A stretch of DNA of 47,614 nucleotides, from contig DKAT01000089.1 of assembly GCA_002450905.1 (NCBI GenBank), positions 1-47,614 of the forward strand. The letters are read 5' to 3'. Source of the DNA: Spirochaetia bacterium UBA6919 (lineage in GTDB: Bacteria > Spirochaetota > UBA6919). Positions within the stretch are counted from its first letter, which is position 1. Each line of letters starts with the position of its first letter. The position numbers were made by a program, and so were the translations under genes. This document shows, piece by piece, positions 8,141 to 17,619 of the stretch. The notes under the pieces were generated by a model. It was given only the letters and a program-made list of their open reading frames with translations, did no database searches and was not told the origin of the DNA.

Positions 8141-9208
8141 TTATCCGATTCCTAATAATTTTTTAAAACTATCGATGATGCTTGTCTCATTCTCACTTTT
8201 TTTAAAGTCCTCTTCATGAAACCCTTTGTCTTCCTGAGAATTCATAATATATCTTCCCTGAAGGATTTCCAGGTAATTACCCGTATTGACCCACTCCTGG
8301 AGATGACCTACACGCCATACCGGGAAGGGGTGAGTTGTCATGGAGCCTTGCATAGCTATAAAAATATTATTAAAAAAGTTTTCTTCCTTGAGATTCTTTG
8401 CTTCCTCCGCTTGTTTGAGGAATTCATCCATATCGAGGTGTTCTAATAGTTTTTGAGAGCCGCTTGCCAATTTCATTGTGGTGTGGACATGGATATCAAA
8501 ACTTTTTGTAACAAGGAGTTCAGCCCTATCAGAACTTAACTCGGAACAGCGATCCCAGTATAGAAACGCCTGAATAATCGCTAGTATTGCCAGATTACTT
8601 AATCCACCCAGCATTCCTCCAAATAGTTTTAAAAGGATTTGTACAATGAGACTGGCTGCCGTTTTATAAAGGACGTGTCCACATTGGATATGCCCCAGTT
8701 CATGAGCGATGACACCAAGTAATTCTTCTTCTGATAAGAGATCTACGATACTTGTAGATATTCCTATATAGGGGGAATCGACTCCTGCGGTGAAGGCATT
8801 GGGGTGTGGGTCTTGATAGACAAATAATTCAGGGATTTTTTTTATGTCTAGTATCATGCAGGCGTGTCTTAAGAGATCGTGGATATGATACATGTGGGTG
8901 GGCGTAACTTTTACGAAATTCTGCATAAATAAGATGCGATAATATCTTTCTACACTTTCTTTTAAAATCATTTTAAGGACAGTCCCTGTACCAGGAACTT
9001 TTTTTAAGGCATTTAAGGCAGAGCGATCAAGGGGGTGTTCATAACTTTGGGAGGAGATATCATTGAAGGGTTCATTTTTTGTGTAGAAAATAGGTTTTCG
9101 GCATTGACCACAGATTGTTTTATCGGTATTTTTTAATACTTTTGATTTCAAAACCCGATTTTGAGTGTTACAATGTCTGCAGGATAGGAGGAGATATTCT
9201 TCTGTCAT
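8141..9208 (-). CDS. M48-family zinc metalloprotease with N-terminal zinc ribbon
   Basis: A 355-residue protein. The catalytic motif HELGH is at residues 169-173, and a downstream SELSSDRAELL supplies the third zinc ligand, as in HtpX/Ste24-type M48 peptidases. Hydrophobic stretches at about 184-215 form one or two membrane segments. Residues 10-36 hold CRHC and CGQC, a zinc ribbon fused ahead of the peptidase domain; the linked sequence NRVLKSKVLKN resembles thioredoxin-like or rubredoxin-like ribbons. There is no signal peptide. Family members degrade misfolded membrane proteins, but the N-terminal ribbon is not part of classical HtpX. The gene diverges from the acetyltransferase gene with 74 bp between starts. 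Confidence 0.88.
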   Translation of the reverse strand: MTEEYLLLSCRHCNTQNRVLKSKVLKNTDKTICGQCRKPIFYTKNEPFNDISSQSYEHPLDRSALNALKKVPGTGTVLKMILKESVERYYRILFMQNFVKVTPTHMYHIHDLLRHACMILDIKKIPELFVYQDPHPNAFTAGVDSPYIGISTSIVDLLSEEELLGVIAHELGHIQCGHVLYKTAASLIVQILLKLFGGMLGGLSNLAILAIIQAFLYWDRCSELSSDRAELLVTKSFDIHVHTTMKLASGSQKLLEHLDMDEFLKQAEEAKNLKEENFFNNIFIAMQGSMTTHPFPVWRVGHLQEWVNTGNYLEILQGRYIMNSQEDKGFHEEDFKKSENETSIIDSFKKLLGIG

Positions 9209-9282
9209 GATGATACCTTTGATAAAAATATTTTAATTATAAACACTTAACTTTAAAGAAATCATTCAGGAAATAGAATAAA

Positions 9283-9735
9283 ATGATGATACGTAAGGCG
9301 AAAATTACTGAAGCTAAGGATATTAAAAGAATTATTGATATACATTCAGAAAAAAAAATTATTTTACCCCGAAGTCTTGATGAAATCTATATCAATATCC
9401 GAGATTTTACGGTATGTATAGTCGATGAGCAGGTGGTGGGAATATGTGCTCTGGCTATATTTACTGAGGAGTATGCGGAGATACGTACCCTTGCTGTTTT
9501 GGATAAGTATAGAAAAATGAAAATAGGGGAGTTTTTAGTAAAATCTTGTATGGCTGAAGCTCATGAATATGACATTAAAAATCTCTTTGCCTTAACCTAT
9601 ATCCCTGAGTATTTTAAGAAACTTCAATTTATTTCAGTCCCAAAAGATAATCTCCCACACAAGATATGGAGGGACTGTGTGAGTTGTGAGCATTTTTATC
9701 ACTGCAACGAAGAGGCGATGATATATCATTTATAA
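9283..9735 (+). CDS. argA: N-acetylglutamate synthase, stand-alone GNAT type
   Basis: A 150-residue GNAT acetyltransferase. The acetyl-CoA region is AEIRTLAVLDKYRKMKIGE at about residues 65-85, where the usual Q/RxxGxG/A loop appears as RKMKIG. The C-terminus contains LPHKIWRDCVSCEHFYHC, a stretch typical of short bacterial N-acetylglutamate synthases, which acetylate glutamate as the first step of arginine synthesis. argC lies about 24 kb away in this window, supporting the pathway. Classical ArgA is longer because of an amino-acid-kinase-like domain, which is absent here. The start at the first of two ATGs follows CAGGAAAT. Its stop is 4 bp from the stop of the convergent LRR gene. Confidence 0.78.
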   Translation: MMIRKAKITEAKDIKRIIDIHSEKKIILPRSLDEIYINIRDFTVCIVDEQVVGICALAIFTEEYAEIRTLAVLDKYRKMKIGEFLVKSCMAEAHEYDIKNLFALTYIPEYFKKLQFISVPKDNLPHKIWRDCVSCEHFYHCNEEAMIYHL

Positions 9736-9739
9736 ATGA

Positions 9740-11101
9740 TTATTCCTTAGGATTTGCCATTACAAAACATTTTGGATTTGATTTTTTAAACTCTCCCAGA
9801 CCTTTTTTAGTTACTAAGGTATTTAGCAATCCAATTCTTTTTAATTTAGATAATTTAGACAGCTGGATCAATCCTTTATCCGTGATATTTGTACCATCCA
9901 GATTGAGGGATTTGAGATTTTCCAGGGGTTTGAGATATTTTAGATGAGTATCTTCTATTTTTAATTCTCTTAAATCCAAAGAAACTAAAGATTTGATTTG
10001 ACTTATGGTTTTTAGTCCATCCCCTGTGATTTGGGTATTGGATATAAATAGTCTCTGAAGTTTATTAAAATCTTTTAAGTGGTTTAGGGCTTTATTAGTT
10101 ATATTTGTATGATCTAATCTAAGATATACCAGTTTACTTGATAGGTTCTTTATATTAATTAATGATTTAACGGTAACTGGCGATTTACTTAATATGATGG
10201 AAACAAGATTTTTTAACTTACTTAAATCCCCTAAACCTGTTCCAGTAACTTTTGTATCTCTTAAAACAATTTCTTTCAAGTTACTTAGTTTGGATAAATA
10301 TTGAAAAACAGAATCAGAAATCCCAGTGTTTGATAAATTAATAGCAATCATATTTTTAAGATTTACAATGTCTTTAATATCATGATTATTGATATTAGTA
10401 GAACCTAGATGAACAAACTGGACTGGGCTGTCCTTCATAAATTTGAAACCGGAACCATCAATCTGAGTTCCAACAAGGAATAGAGACTTTAATTTTTTTA
10501 ATTTACCAAATGTCTTAAATGCTTTATCCGTTATCCTCTTATTTTTTTCAATTGCAATAACCTCAAGACCACTCATTTCGCCAAGAGGGGTAAGATACTT
10601 ATCCTTAATTTGTAATCCCACTAAGTTAATACCATTTAATTGCTTTAAATCTTTAAGATATTTGAGTCCAAACCCCTGAACTGCAGTTTCCCGGAGACTT
10701 AGTTTTTGTAGATTAGTAAATGATTTCAGATACTGTAACCCTTCATCGCTTACCTGTGTAAAAGAAATCTCCAGCATTGTTATTCTCGAACCTATTTTTG
10801 AAAGGGTTTTTAAACCATTATTAGTTAATTTAGTCTTCCTTAAAAAGACTTTTGATAATTTCGGTAATGATGCCAGGTATTCAACAGACTTGTCATTAAA
10901 TTGATCTACTTTACTGAATGGAACAACAAATTGATTAAGATTTTTTAACTGTTCCACAGTAATTTTTTTACCCATAGTCGTCTCAAACCATTTCTGAGTC
11001 TCCTTAAGATCTTTTACATTACCAGATTTATTTTCACACTTCGGTAGGGAAATTAGTATAACACTCAATAATAGAAGAAAATATCTTATTAACACAGACA
11101 T
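9740..11101 (-). CDS. Leucine-rich-repeat putative lipoprotein
   Basis: A 453-residue protein with a hydrophobic leader and Cys at residue 22 (SLPKC), a plausible though atypical lipobox of the relaxed spirochaete kind. From about residue 55 to 440 there are around fifteen LRRs of 23-24 residues with the pattern LxxLxxLxxLxLxxTxIxDxGLxxL. This is the cysteine-containing/GALA-like T-x-(I/V) register (for example NITDKGLIQLSKL). LRR solenoids bind proteins; a surface or periplasmic role follows from the leader. AAGGAG precedes the ATG by eight bases. Nothing nearby suggests a partner; the divergent neighbour encodes a large nuclease. Confidence 0.85.
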   Translation of the reverse strand: MSVLIRYFLLLLSVILISLPKCENKSGNVKDLKETQKWFETTMGKKITVEQLKNLNQFVVPFSKVDQFNDKSVEYLASLPKLSKVFLRKTKLTNNGLKTLSKIGSRITMLEISFTQVSDEGLQYLKSFTNLQKLSLRETAVQGFGLKYLKDLKQLNGINLVGLQIKDKYLTPLGEMSGLEVIAIEKNKRITDKAFKTFGKLKKLKSLFLVGTQIDGSGFKFMKDSPVQFVHLGSTNINNHDIKDIVNLKNMIAINLSNTGISDSVFQYLSKLSNLKEIVLRDTKVTGTGLGDLSKLKNLVSIILSKSPVTVKSLINIKNLSSKLVYLRLDHTNITNKALNHLKDFNKLQRLFISNTQITGDGLKTISQIKSLVSLDLRELKIEDTHLKYLKPLENLKSLNLDGTNITDKGLIQLSKLSKLKRIGLLNTLVTKKGLGEFKKSNPKCFVMANPKE

Positions 11102-11235
11102 CAGGTACTCCTTGCAATTTCAGTGTACTAAAATTAATGAAAAATATTTTTTTTACAAATTGTTTTTAAATCTGTTATCAAGAACTATTTTTATAGGTAC
11201 ATTATTATCGAAAATTGTTTATCGGATAATACGGG

Positions 11236-14200
11236 ATGAATCAATATTACTTTTCCTATGATCTTAGATCAGCCAATGAATATTTTATAGAGCAAGAGAT
11301 TATTCCTTTGTTGGAATCAAAAAAATACCTCAACAATGAAATAATCCTTTGTTATCCTCAAAACCAACACATAAATCATCTTGTAGAGAAACTTCAGGAT
11401 AGATTTGAGATATTATCCCCATCATTTCTAATGACCTGGACTCAGTTGAAACAAGAAATATATAATCAAATATTGATAGAAAGCACCTTTCAAGATCATA
11501 TTCTCATGACAGATATAGCCAAACAACTTCTCATGAATCAAGCAATCAAATCTTATGTGTCAGAAAACGATAGCAAATCTTATTTTAAAAATCTCCTTGA
11601 ATATCCACTCCTGCAAAATGATTTGATACAATTCCTTTCAAAACTTAAACAACAACGATTTCTATTCCTACAACCCCTTTCAAAATACCACCTATTCACT
11701 GAATATACAAAGGTTTTTAAAAAATTACTTGATCCAAACAAACAATTACCACTAAAATATACAGAAATCTTTGAAATCCTCTATATATATGAGACCATAA
11801 AATCTAAATCTAAATTACTAGACAGAGACGACATGGATTGGTATACTATACAATTTTTTAAACAAAGTTCAAAACCTCTAAAATATTTTAAATATACCAA
11901 TAAAATCTATCTATTCAACCTCAGAAATCTCTCACAAATCGACTATGAAATCATTCGTTTACTCATCAGCATGGAATTGCAATTTACCGTAACATTCTTC
12001 CATGATCCCAACAGGAAAGAAATCTTTTACTTCGGAGAGGAAATCAAACAATTTTTCACACAACAAGAATTTAATCCCATTAAAGATATCCACGGAGATA
12101 GAAATACAACATCTTCCGAAAGATTAACTTATTTACATGAAAATCTTTTCACTCACTACAAGCCCATTGATAATCAATTGCTCTTTGAAAAGGATTTTAT
12201 CCATATCATCCCTTCAAATAATCGATCAGAAGAGATAACAAATATTGCAAAAATGATAAAAGAATTACTGATCAATGATCCGAATCTAACACTCAATGAT
12301 ATTACTATCGTCACAAGGAATATCAATCAATACAGTGATATCATTACAAGTACTTTTAAAAAATATCAAATCCCTGTTTCCATTACAATTACAAGAAAAT
12401 TATATCACGAGAAACTGATTCAAAATATCCTTCTGATGCTGGAATTAGTTGTCTATAATTACCCCACTGATAAATTAATACAATTTATTAATTCCAATTA
12501 TATATTCCTCAGAAAAAAATACCTCGATATCCCTGAGAACAGTGTATCCGAAATTATCAATATCATAAATAATTACTATCAAAGAATTAAATATACCCGG
12601 CTTGATATCCAAAACTACCTGGAAAGCATACTTGATAATGAATTCGTTGATACTACTAAAAAACAAACTATTTCACAGGCTGTAAATTATATCAAACTTA
12701 TTAAAAAAATCCTCTCGTCTTATTTGAATCTAATAGAGCGGGATCTTCTTGTCGTTATCACAGGTACAAAAGAGCTAATCAATGATATTTTCTCTGTCCT
12801 ATACAGGATATACAATCATGACAACCTTGAACTTGTTAAAAGAGATACATTTATATTAAACACGTTTTACGAAATCCTCGATGAATTTCTCTACTATAAC
12901 AACTTTACAAACACCAAAAAATCATCCTCTTACGATATTCATCAATCATTAATTCAGATATTAAAATCAAAATCCTATTCTATGGGAGAATACCTGAAAA
13001 ATACCCTCCATTGCCAAAATACAGATAACATAGAAAATAAGACCTATAAAATTATCTTTATTATTGGAATGACAGAAGGATATTTCCCCATTCACTATAC
13101 CCCGGATATCTTATTTAAGGATAACGAGAAAAGAATTATCAACTCTCCAACTAACCTCCTTAATACCTCAGAAATATTTATCCACAATGAAGAGACACAA
13201 TTTCTGAATGTTCTGGGATCTGTCACAAACAGTTTATACATTTCATATTCAAAAATTGATGACAGAAAACGGGAATCCCTCCCATCATTTTTTTTAGATG
13301 ACGTATCCCTCTGCTTATCTATAGATTTATCTTCAATAGAAACGGAACTTCAAAATTCACCCTTATATTCAGTCGATGAAATATACCAGTATTACGCCAA
13401 AACATGCCTACTGAACGAAGAATTCCCAAAAGATGTTCTAAATATCCTATCTCAACAAATAAAAATAGACAATAATTTTCTGGAAATAATTAGTGGTAAC
13501 ATAAAAATGGAGCAATTAAGAAGCTCAAAATCTTTATCTATCTATGAAGGAAACTTATCTACCCATAACAATCAAGATTCCATCAATATTTTATCACATA
13601 TTAAACACCAAACACAGGAAATCAGTTCATCACAATTAGAAATGTATGCCTCATGTCCCCATCGATACTTCTTTTCTTACATTTTAAATATTAAAACTAT
13701 TTCTAGAATAGAAGAAGAACTATCCAACCGAGAAAAAGGCTCTTTCATCCATAATATTTTATATCTTTTCTATAAAAATCATTTTCCAAACATCAAGGAT
13801 ACCCAAAATATATCATATGAAGAAATCTATCCAATAATTAAACAAATAACTCATGAAAATATCTCAATCCAAATTGATGAAAATAAAATATCACCCCTCA
13901 TTTTCGGCAGTGAAACAGATCGGATAATTTCTAATATCTCTAAATATATTGTGAAAGACCTATCGACAATGAAGGATTTCATACCAGTTGATTTGGAGAT
14001 CGATTTCAGTACAAAATCAATGGAATCTCCCCTGAAAATATTATCCAATAACGGAAATCCTCTAATCCAAGTTCGGGGAATAATCGATAGAATTGATTTT
14101 TCTCAATCAAGTAATAAAATAAGAGTAATCGATTACAAAGCAGGAAAAAATGATTTCTCATATCCTGTTCTCATAAAGGAATTAAAAGATGGTTACCGAT

Positions 14201-14547
14201 TCCAGCCCCTACTCTATTCTCTAAAAGCTCAGGAGTTACACCAAAAAGAACTGGATTCATGGAATTATTGTTTCATCCAAAACAGCCAAAAAATCCTATC
14301 ATTCCAGTTAAATAGTTCAATCCATGACAACACAAATACCACCTATAATGACATATCCTTCAATTATCTCTTAAAATATATAGAATTAATCCAACAAGGC
14401 AATTTCCCCGGACATCCCAGAATATGTCATGAATACTGCGAATACAAAGAGATCTGCCGGGTTGACCTGTCAAAATACAACCTGAAAGAAGATCATGTCG
14501 CATTCTGGAAAAATATCACCACAGATATAGAAAAACCACTTGAATAA
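11236..14547 (+). CDS. AddB/RexB-like protein with Fe-S PD-(D/E)XK nuclease domain
   Basis: A 1103-residue protein, the size of AddB/RexB. The N-terminal 780 residues are helicase-like but have no Walker A GxGKT, so this half is probably a scanning or structural module. The C-terminal nuclease (about 795-1080) shows YASCPHRYFFSYIL with C807, GSFIHNIL, VRGIIDRIDF, VIDYKAGKN (the D-x-K active site) and FQPLLYSL. C1064, C1068 and C1074 with C807 probably hold a 4Fe-4S cluster; the spacing is C-x3-C-x5-C rather than the usual C-x2-C-x5-C. AddAB processes double-strand breaks for RecA loading. The candidate motor subunit, also carrying a nuclease, is at 40433-43243. The gene is transcribed away from the LRR gene. 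Confidence 0.75.
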   Translation: MNQYYFSYDLRSANEYFIEQEIIPLLESKKYLNNEIILCYPQNQHINHLVEKLQDRFEILSPSFLMTWTQLKQEIYNQILIESTFQDHILMTDIAKQLLMNQAIKSYVSENDSKSYFKNLLEYPLLQNDLIQFLSKLKQQRFLFLQPLSKYHLFTEYTKVFKKLLDPNKQLPLKYTEIFEILYIYETIKSKSKLLDRDDMDWYTIQFFKQSSKPLKYFKYTNKIYLFNLRNLSQIDYEIIRLLISMELQFTVTFFHDPNRKEIFYFGEEIKQFFTQQEFNPIKDIHGDRNTTSSERLTYLHENLFTHYKPIDNQLLFEKDFIHIIPSNNRSEEITNIAKMIKELLINDPNLTLNDITIVTRNINQYSDIITSTFKKYQIPVSITITRKLYHEKLIQNILLMLELVVYNYPTDKLIQFINSNYIFLRKKYLDIPENSVSEIINIINNYYQRIKYTRLDIQNYLESILDNEFVDTTKKQTISQAVNYIKLIKKILSSYLNLIERDLLVVITGTKELINDIFSVLYRIYNHDNLELVKRDTFILNTFYEILDEFLYYNNFTNTKKSSSYDIHQSLIQILKSKSYSMGEYLKNTLHCQNTDNIENKTYKIIFIIGMTEGYFPIHYTPDILFKDNEKRIINSPTNLLNTSEIFIHNEETQFLNVLGSVTNSLYISYSKIDDRKRESLPSFFLDDVSLCLSIDLSSIETELQNSPLYSVDEIYQYYAKTCLLNEEFPKDVLNILSQQIKIDNNFLEIISGNIKMEQLRSSKSLSIYEGNLSTHNNQDSINILSHIKHQTQEISSSQLEMYASCPHRYFFSYILNIKTISRIEEELSNREKGSFIHNILYLFYKNHFPNIKDTQNISYEEIYPIIKQITHENISIQIDENKISPLIFGSETDRIISNISKYIVKDLSTMKDFIPVDLEIDFSTKSMESPLKILSNNGNPLIQVRGIIDRIDFSQSSNKIRVIDYKAGKNDFSYPVLIKELKDGYRFQPLLYSLKAQELHQKELDSWNYCFIQNSQKILSFQLNSSIHDNTNTTYNDISFNYLLKYIELIQQGNFPGHPRICHEYCEYKEICRVDLSKYNLKEDHVAFWKNITTDIEKPLE

Positions 14548-14555
14548 GAGAATAA

Positions 14556-15110
14556 TTAATGTCCCTCTTTCTTGTCATGCTTATTCTGATTATGTTTACT
14601 TTGGTGTACACCCTCAGCAATCTTATCCATCCATGCAAGAAGAACACCAGATACCACAAACGTTAGATGGATCCCCAATTTCCAGGCTAATTCTCTGTCT
14701 GTTACCTCTTTCGTTATATCAACAAAAGATTTCAATAACTCAATCCCTGATATCGCTACAATCGAAGCAATTAACTTAATCTTCAAACCAGAAAAATCTA
14801 ACTTCCCCATCCACTCAGGCTTGTCAACATGTTCAGCCACATCGATTTTCGAAACAAAGTTCTCATAACCAGCAAACACTACCATCAAAAGAAGATTTCC
14901 CACAAGGGATAAATCCACTAAAGTTAACAGCATCAATACCAATTTGCCCTCTTCCACTTTCAGAACATTAGGCACAATATGGATAATTTCCTGGACAAAT
15001 TTAACAATCAAAGCCACAATGGCTAGGATCAGCCCAAGATAAAATACAACCAGCAACCAGCGACTATTAAACATCATCCTTTCAAGGATTTGCTCAATCT
15101 TTTTTAACAT
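14556..15110 (-). CDS. UPF0114 (YqhA-like) membrane protein
   Basis: A 184-residue inner-membrane protein with about four hydrophobic segments (residues 20-45, 55-80, 108-130 and 140-160). RMMFNSRWLLVVFYLGL at the N-terminus, LVDLSLVGNLLLMVVFAGYENF in the middle and the following SKIDVAEHVDKPEW segment match UPF0114/YqhA, a widespread family of unknown function. The C-terminal tail is His/Lys-rich (SKHNQNKHDKKEGH), which could bind metal but is not a family hallmark. AGGAGA lies eight bases upstream of the ATG. Its stop is 8 bp from that of the convergent AddB-like gene. Confidence 0.88.
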   Translation of the reverse strand: MLKKIEQILERMMFNSRWLLVVFYLGLILAIVALIVKFVQEIIHIVPNVLKVEEGKLVLMLLTLVDLSLVGNLLLMVVFAGYENFVSKIDVAEHVDKPEWMGKLDFSGLKIKLIASIVAISGIELLKSFVDITKEVTDRELAWKLGIHLTFVVSGVLLAWMDKIAEGVHQSKHNQNKHDKKEGH

Positions 15111-15413
15111 ACATGAAGTCTCCTATTGGAACAAATTAGCGATAATAATAATCTGGAACAAAGATAACGACAAGATGCCTTTCTAGAAATTTTATTAAAA
15201 TGTAAAAATATTTCAAAAGACAGGAAAAAGACAGGACAATGACAGGAGAAACACTGGAAAGATTTTAGTTTATTTTTCCAAAAATTAAATAAAAAAATCT
15301 AATTTTTATGAGAATTTGAACTTGAATGTTGATTTAACATTTTATTGTAGATGAAAATTAAAATCTTTAAAGAGATAAAATTTAGGTGGTGCTATTTAAT
15401 AATGAACTGATAT

Positions 15414-15440
15414 TGTCATCCTGAAGCCTGTCGAAGTGTC
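15414..15440 (-). repeat. Dispersed repeat, divergent copy C
   Basis: On the plus strand it begins TGTCATCCTGAAGCCTGTCG. It shares TGTCAT, TGA, GC and TCGAA, in the same order and allowing one indel, with the plus strand of copy B at 17448-17474. Confidence 0.5.
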
Positions 15441-15491
15441 TTTATGCAGAAATATTACATCAGTTTGAAAATTATCGCTCAAAATTTAAAA

Positions 15492-15529
15492 AGGGTCAAA
15501 TCGGATGTATAGACATTAGAAATGACCCT
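15492..15529 (-). terminator. Rho-independent terminator of the first porin gene
   Basis: On the minus strand, AGGGTCA and TGACCCT form a 7-bp GC-containing stem, followed by TTTTTAA. The 24-base loop contains a further short ATGT/ACAT pairing. It lies 38 bp beyond the porin stop codon. Confidence 0.7.
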
Positions 15530-15567
15530 CTTTAGTTTGATATATTTATAATATATTTTATTTAAAA

Positions 15568-16911
15568 TTAGAAAGTAATTGTATTACCAATTCTTAATAA
15601 AATTCTTTTGGATGTATCACCTTTGCCTAATGAACCGGCAGAATTTGTAGTAAATGAACTGAAACGTTTTGCTGATAAATCCATAGCTACCTCAGGTTGT
15701 ATCTTCCATCGGTGACTTAATCCTGTTGGGAAAATGTTAAACACAAAACGAAGAGTCATATACTTGTAATTTCCCCAGTTAGTTGTTTCAGTAGCAGGTG
15801 TATTGTAACCTTCAAGTCGAATAGCAGGAGCAAAGATCATGAATGAGTAAGCAATATCAGCATGCCATCCTTTATATGTTTCATAACCAACTGTAGAAGG
15901 AGCATATGGCTTATTCGATTTCAAAACATAGAAAGAACCAAATACATATAATCCTTTCATTCTGAAACCAGCATCCGCTGATACTCTTAAAACATCAATT
16001 GCAGACGCTGATTCAACACTTGTTACTCCAGTAAAAGTATTATTCGCTGTTGTACTTTCCTGAGCTGTATAAGAAGCTCCAATACCTATAGTTGCATTCA
16101 TCGCATCTCCTGGGTGAAGCCATTCTGCTCCTTCTCTCCAGGGTTTAAAGAAATCATATTGAACTCGTCCACCAACTCTAAAATGGTTATACATTTTTAA
16201 GTTATTGTTATTAGCTCCGGTATATGTACCATCAGCGTTTCCAAACCACAACCAGATATTGAGTTGTTTCTTAAGAAACATTGCATTTAATTCAAATCCA
16301 AGGATATAGTGTGGTGAAATGGATGAAGAAGTTTGTGTTCCTAATGGATCGGATGATCTATAGTTCATGAGAGCACCAGGAGCACTAATATCATTAAAAA
16401 GAAATCTACCTGAAGATAATGCTTCTCGAATAAAGATGGTCTCCATATAACCAAATCGAAGATCTAGCATACCAGGCATAATTTTATATTTAGCCCACGC
16501 ATTGACTATTCTTCCCCAACCGACAGAACCAGTAGGTGCCATATCAAGGGTCATATTAACTGAGAATCTCTCAGTAACATCACCTTTAGCTCCCATACGA
16601 GCTCTTCTTAAATAAATATTGGTTCCAGTTTTACCTTTCCAATCGTTAGCTTTAACACCGTTTGAACTAGTAGGGTCATTCAAATAAGAATCCCAATACA
16701 TAGCAAACATACCGAAAGGTTTTATACTTGGTTTGAAGGCAGGTTTTTGAGCAGGTGCCATATGATGATCACCAGGTTTGTTTTGATCACTAGTGCTAGG
16801 ATCACTTATTTTTGTTGAATCTGAAGCATGAGTGTAAGTCACGGAACCCATTACGAACAGGATTGCCATAATTAACACTGTTCCTAAAATTTGATTAATT
16901 TTAGATCGCAT
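15568..16911 (-). CDS. Outer-membrane porin (OprP/phosphate-selective-like), copy 1
   Basis: A 447-residue porin. A signal peptide (about 1-30, ending THAS) precedes a short Pro/Asp linker with GDHHMAPAQK, then a beta-barrel rich in alternating aromatic strands. RRARMGAKGDVTERFSVNMTLD at about 100 and GWGRIVNAWAKYKI resemble the OprP/OprO porin family, and the chain ends in a C-terminal Phe (RIGNTITF), the usual barrel-assembly signal. Start choice: the frame opens at a TTG two codons earlier, but AGGAGA lies seven bases before ATG 16911. A close paralogue follows at 17620-18954, with long stretches identical even at DNA level. It has its own promoter-like sequence and terminator, so it is probably monocistronic. 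The transported substrate is unknown. Confidence 0.85.
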   Translation of the reverse strand: MRSKINQILGTVLIMAILFVMGSVTYTHASDSTKISDPSTSDQNKPGDHHMAPAQKPAFKPSIKPFGMFAMYWDSYLNDPTSSNGVKANDWKGKTGTNIYLRRARMGAKGDVTERFSVNMTLDMAPTGSVGWGRIVNAWAKYKIMPGMLDLRFGYMETIFIREALSSGRFLFNDISAPGALMNYRSSDPLGTQTSSSISPHYILGFELNAMFLKKQLNIWLWFGNADGTYTGANNNNLKMYNHFRVGGRVQYDFFKPWREGAEWLHPGDAMNATIGIGASYTAQESTTANNTFTGVTSVESASAIDVLRVSADAGFRMKGLYVFGSFYVLKSNKPYAPSTVGYETYKGWHADIAYSFMIFAPAIRLEGYNTPATETTNWGNYKYMTLRFVFNIFPTGLSHRWKIQPEVAMDLSAKRFSSFTTNSAGSLGKGDTSKRILLRIGNTITF

Positions 16912-17062
16912 AAACAATCTCCTTTATTTCTATTTATAGTACTTTTGTGTTCATTTACCAAGAGGAACACAGTTTAGCAAACAGAAAATTGTTTACTATA
17001 CTGAGATCCCCTTATATTTCATGAAAGTATATAAATAATTAGGAGAGATTATTTTCTGATAT

Positions 17063-17090
17063 AGTATAAGGTATGATCAAATTTGACCAA
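17063..17090 (-). promoter_or_regulatory. Candidate promoter with overlapping palindrome, upstream of porin 1
   Basis: On the minus strand TTGGTC (17085-17090) and TATACT (17063-17068) are separated by 16 bp, a sigma70-like arrangement. The near-palindrome GATCAAATTTGACC (17075-17088, one mismatch) sits between and over the -35 box, where a repressor could bind. It would leave a leader of about 145 bases. Confidence 0.4.
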
Positions 17091-17447
17091 TATTCTAATT
17101 GTCATACATCCATTTGATATCCTTAAAAAAATTATATGTACGTAAACTAAATTAAATATAACACGTCTTTCATATTTGACAAATTTTTTTTTTAAAAAAA
17201 CAGGAATTATTTTTTATTATACCTATTATTATACTTATAAAATTAATTGTATGAATCCTTTTTAACTGGAAGATTAAAAATTAAATTAGAGACAGAGGTT
17301 TTGGATGAGAAATGGTTGAATTGTCAAGTGTTTAATAAGATAAATATCATTTCATATTACTTTAAATATAAGTATGATTTAATAGAATTTTTATTTGATT
17401 TAGTGTATACTAAAACTTTTTTAAAATTAAAGTCATAAAATCTACAC

Positions 17448-17474
17448 TGTCATGGTGAGGCTCTCGAACCATGT
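17448..17474 (-). repeat. Dispersed 27-bp palindromic repeat, copy B
   Basis: Reverse complement of copy A at 7381-7407 with one base changed. It lies about 100 bp downstream of the porin 2 terminator. Its inner arms and CATGGT/ACCATG ends could form a hairpin in RNA. Confidence 0.8.
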
Positions 17475-17572
17475 TTCAAAGGTTTTCAGATGTCAAAAAT
17501 TATCAGTATAAATTATGCATTAAATATAATTTCCATTGCAGAACATTAAAGGAGAAAATCTTAAATATTTAA

Positions 17573-17604
17573 GGTGAGGGCATTCGTTTAAGAATCCCCT
17601 TACC
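17573..17604 (-). terminator. Hairpin terminator of the second porin gene
   Basis: On the minus strand GGTAAGGG and CCCTCACC pair (one mismatch), continued by ATTC/GAAT around a short loop. It begins 16 bp after the porin 2 stop codon and is followed by TTAAATATTT. Confidence 0.65.
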
Positions 17605-17619
17605 CTAATTATTGTTTTA

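Larger units (their letters stand above)
15111..15567. other. Intergenic region with dispersed repeat and terminator
   Basis: This 457-bp gap holds the 5' region of the UPF0114 gene, a dispersed repeat at 15414-15440 and the porin terminator at 15492-15529. I saw no further gene. The GACAGGA run near 15215-15250 (GACAGGAAAAA, GACAGGACAAT, GACAGGAGAAAC) is a short imperfect direct repeat. Confidence 0.6.
16912..17619. other. Inter-porin region with promoter-like sequence, repeat and terminator
   Basis: This 708-bp stretch carries the leader and promoter candidate for porin 1 (17063-17090), dispersed repeat copy B (17448-17474) and the porin 2 terminator (17573-17604). A 63-codon open frame at 17247-17438 begins with TTG, has no ribosome binding site and uses AT-rich, low-complexity codons, so I do not call it a gene. 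Confidence 0.6.

Noticed and set aside
17247..17438. 63-codon frame between the porins
   Set aside because: TTG start without a ribosome binding site, AT-rich low-complexity product and no relation to the neighbours.
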